From Vulcanimicrobiota bacterium (GTDB lineage: Bacteria > Vulcanimicrobiota > Xenobia > Xenobiales > JADMJV01), in assembly GCA_017307785.1 (NCBI GenBank), contig JAFKGI010000062.1, positions 1 to 40,022 of the forward strand: a stretch of DNA of 40,022 nt, read 5' to 3'. Every line of letters begins with the position of its first letter. Within the stretch, counting starts at the first letter, position 1. The notes beneath the pieces are model-generated. The model made no database searches. It was not told the origin of the DNA and saw only the letters and a list, made by a program, of their open reading frames with translations. Positions 39,818-40,022 of this stretch are shown one piece after another. Position numbers and translations under genes: made by a program.

Positions 39818-40022
39818 TTGTCCGGGGCGGGTGGCGGACTGTCTGGCGCTGGTGGCGGACGGCGGTTGTCCGGGGCGGGTGGCGGACTGTCTGGCGCTGG
39901 TGGCGGACGACGGTTGTCCGGGGCGGGTGGCGGACTGTCTGGCGCTGGTGGCGGACGACGGTTGTCCGAGGCCGGTGGCGGACTGTCCGGGGCTGGTGGC
40001 GGACTGTCTGGCGCTGGTGGCG
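39818..40022. repeat. Tandem array of a 48-bp unit, continuing past the window
   Basis: TTGTCCG recurs at 39818, 39866, 39914 and 39962, an exact 48-base period. Each unit contains two GGTGGCGGAC blocks and a GGACGACGGTTGTCC hairpin. The array lies upstream of the hydrolase-like gene at 39682 and runs off the right edge. Confidence 0.88.

Noticed and set aside
1..40022. tRNA and rRNA genes
   Set aside because: No cloverleaf with GGTTCGAATC-type T-arm or rRNA core sequence was found on reading either strand; this was by eye, not by a covariance search.

Overview
The window is a GC-rich (clearly above 60 % by eye), densely packed piece of a bacterial chromosome with many 4-base gene overlaps, frequent GTG and TTG starts, and no rRNA, tRNA, prophage, CRISPR array or intact IS transposase. 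A Tat-dependent periplasmic aldehyde oxidoreductase, a class A penicillin-binding protein and several secreted wall enzymes fit a walled, probably diderm, heterotrophic organism. Genus and phylum cannot be fixed from the sequence; the mixture (HprK-related kinases with PqqD, split LigD, Gly-zipper proteins, GC-rich hairpin minisatellites) suggests an uncultured or poorly sampled lineage such as Eremiobacterota/Vulcanimicrobiota, Acidobacteriota or Armatimonadota. That is a guess.

Layout. 1-2.7 kb (minus): a SAM-I riboswitch controls metB, followed by a secreted PEGA-domain protein that leaves the window. 2.7-5.2 kb (plus): a three-gene operon of a degenerate GHKL-ATPase-like protein, a HprK-like P-loop protein and a small secreted protein. 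5.2-15.8 kb: wall and envelope genes (M61 peptidase, PAP2 phosphatase, two small Gly-zipper proteins, class A PBP, GH25 lysozyme, a large ABC-2-like permease, a secreted Cys/His hydrolase-like protein). 15.8-20.6 kb (minus): a paoABCD-type molybdenum aldehyde oxidoreductase operon. 20.7-21.5 kb: a large GC-rich minisatellite. 21.5-24.2 kb (minus): a secreted protein and the ligase and polymerase halves of LigD. 24.2-29.0 kb (plus): an FMN-barrel-like protein, a secreted protein, then a glycosyltransferase/methyltransferase fusion, a HprK-related kinase, a PqqD protein and a second GT2. 28.9-32.3 kb (minus): a bacterial DUF647/RUS-like membrane protein, a GT-B-like protein and a PilZ-like protein. 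32.3-35.3 kb (minus): acyl-CoA ligase, SDR and 3-hydroxyacyl-CoA dehydrogenase. 35.4-39.7 kb: Gly-zipper protein, LAS-type wall hydrolase, secreted protein, and a minus pair with a Cys/His hydrolase-like protein.

The most unusual points are: a probable DUF647/RUS homologue in a bacterium; the GT2-methyltransferase/HprK/PqqD/GT2 cluster, whose PqqD protein carries a conserved-looking acidic tail; a 129-bp MITE-like element inserted in a CTAG that serves as the stop codon of two convergent genes; four unrelated intergenic tandem arrays with periods of 52, 18/21, 50 and 48 bp, one of which also has a solo copy 26 kb away; and several peptidoglycan-hydrolase-like proteins without Sec signals, next to small proteins sharing an M-x-I-x-x-x-P start.
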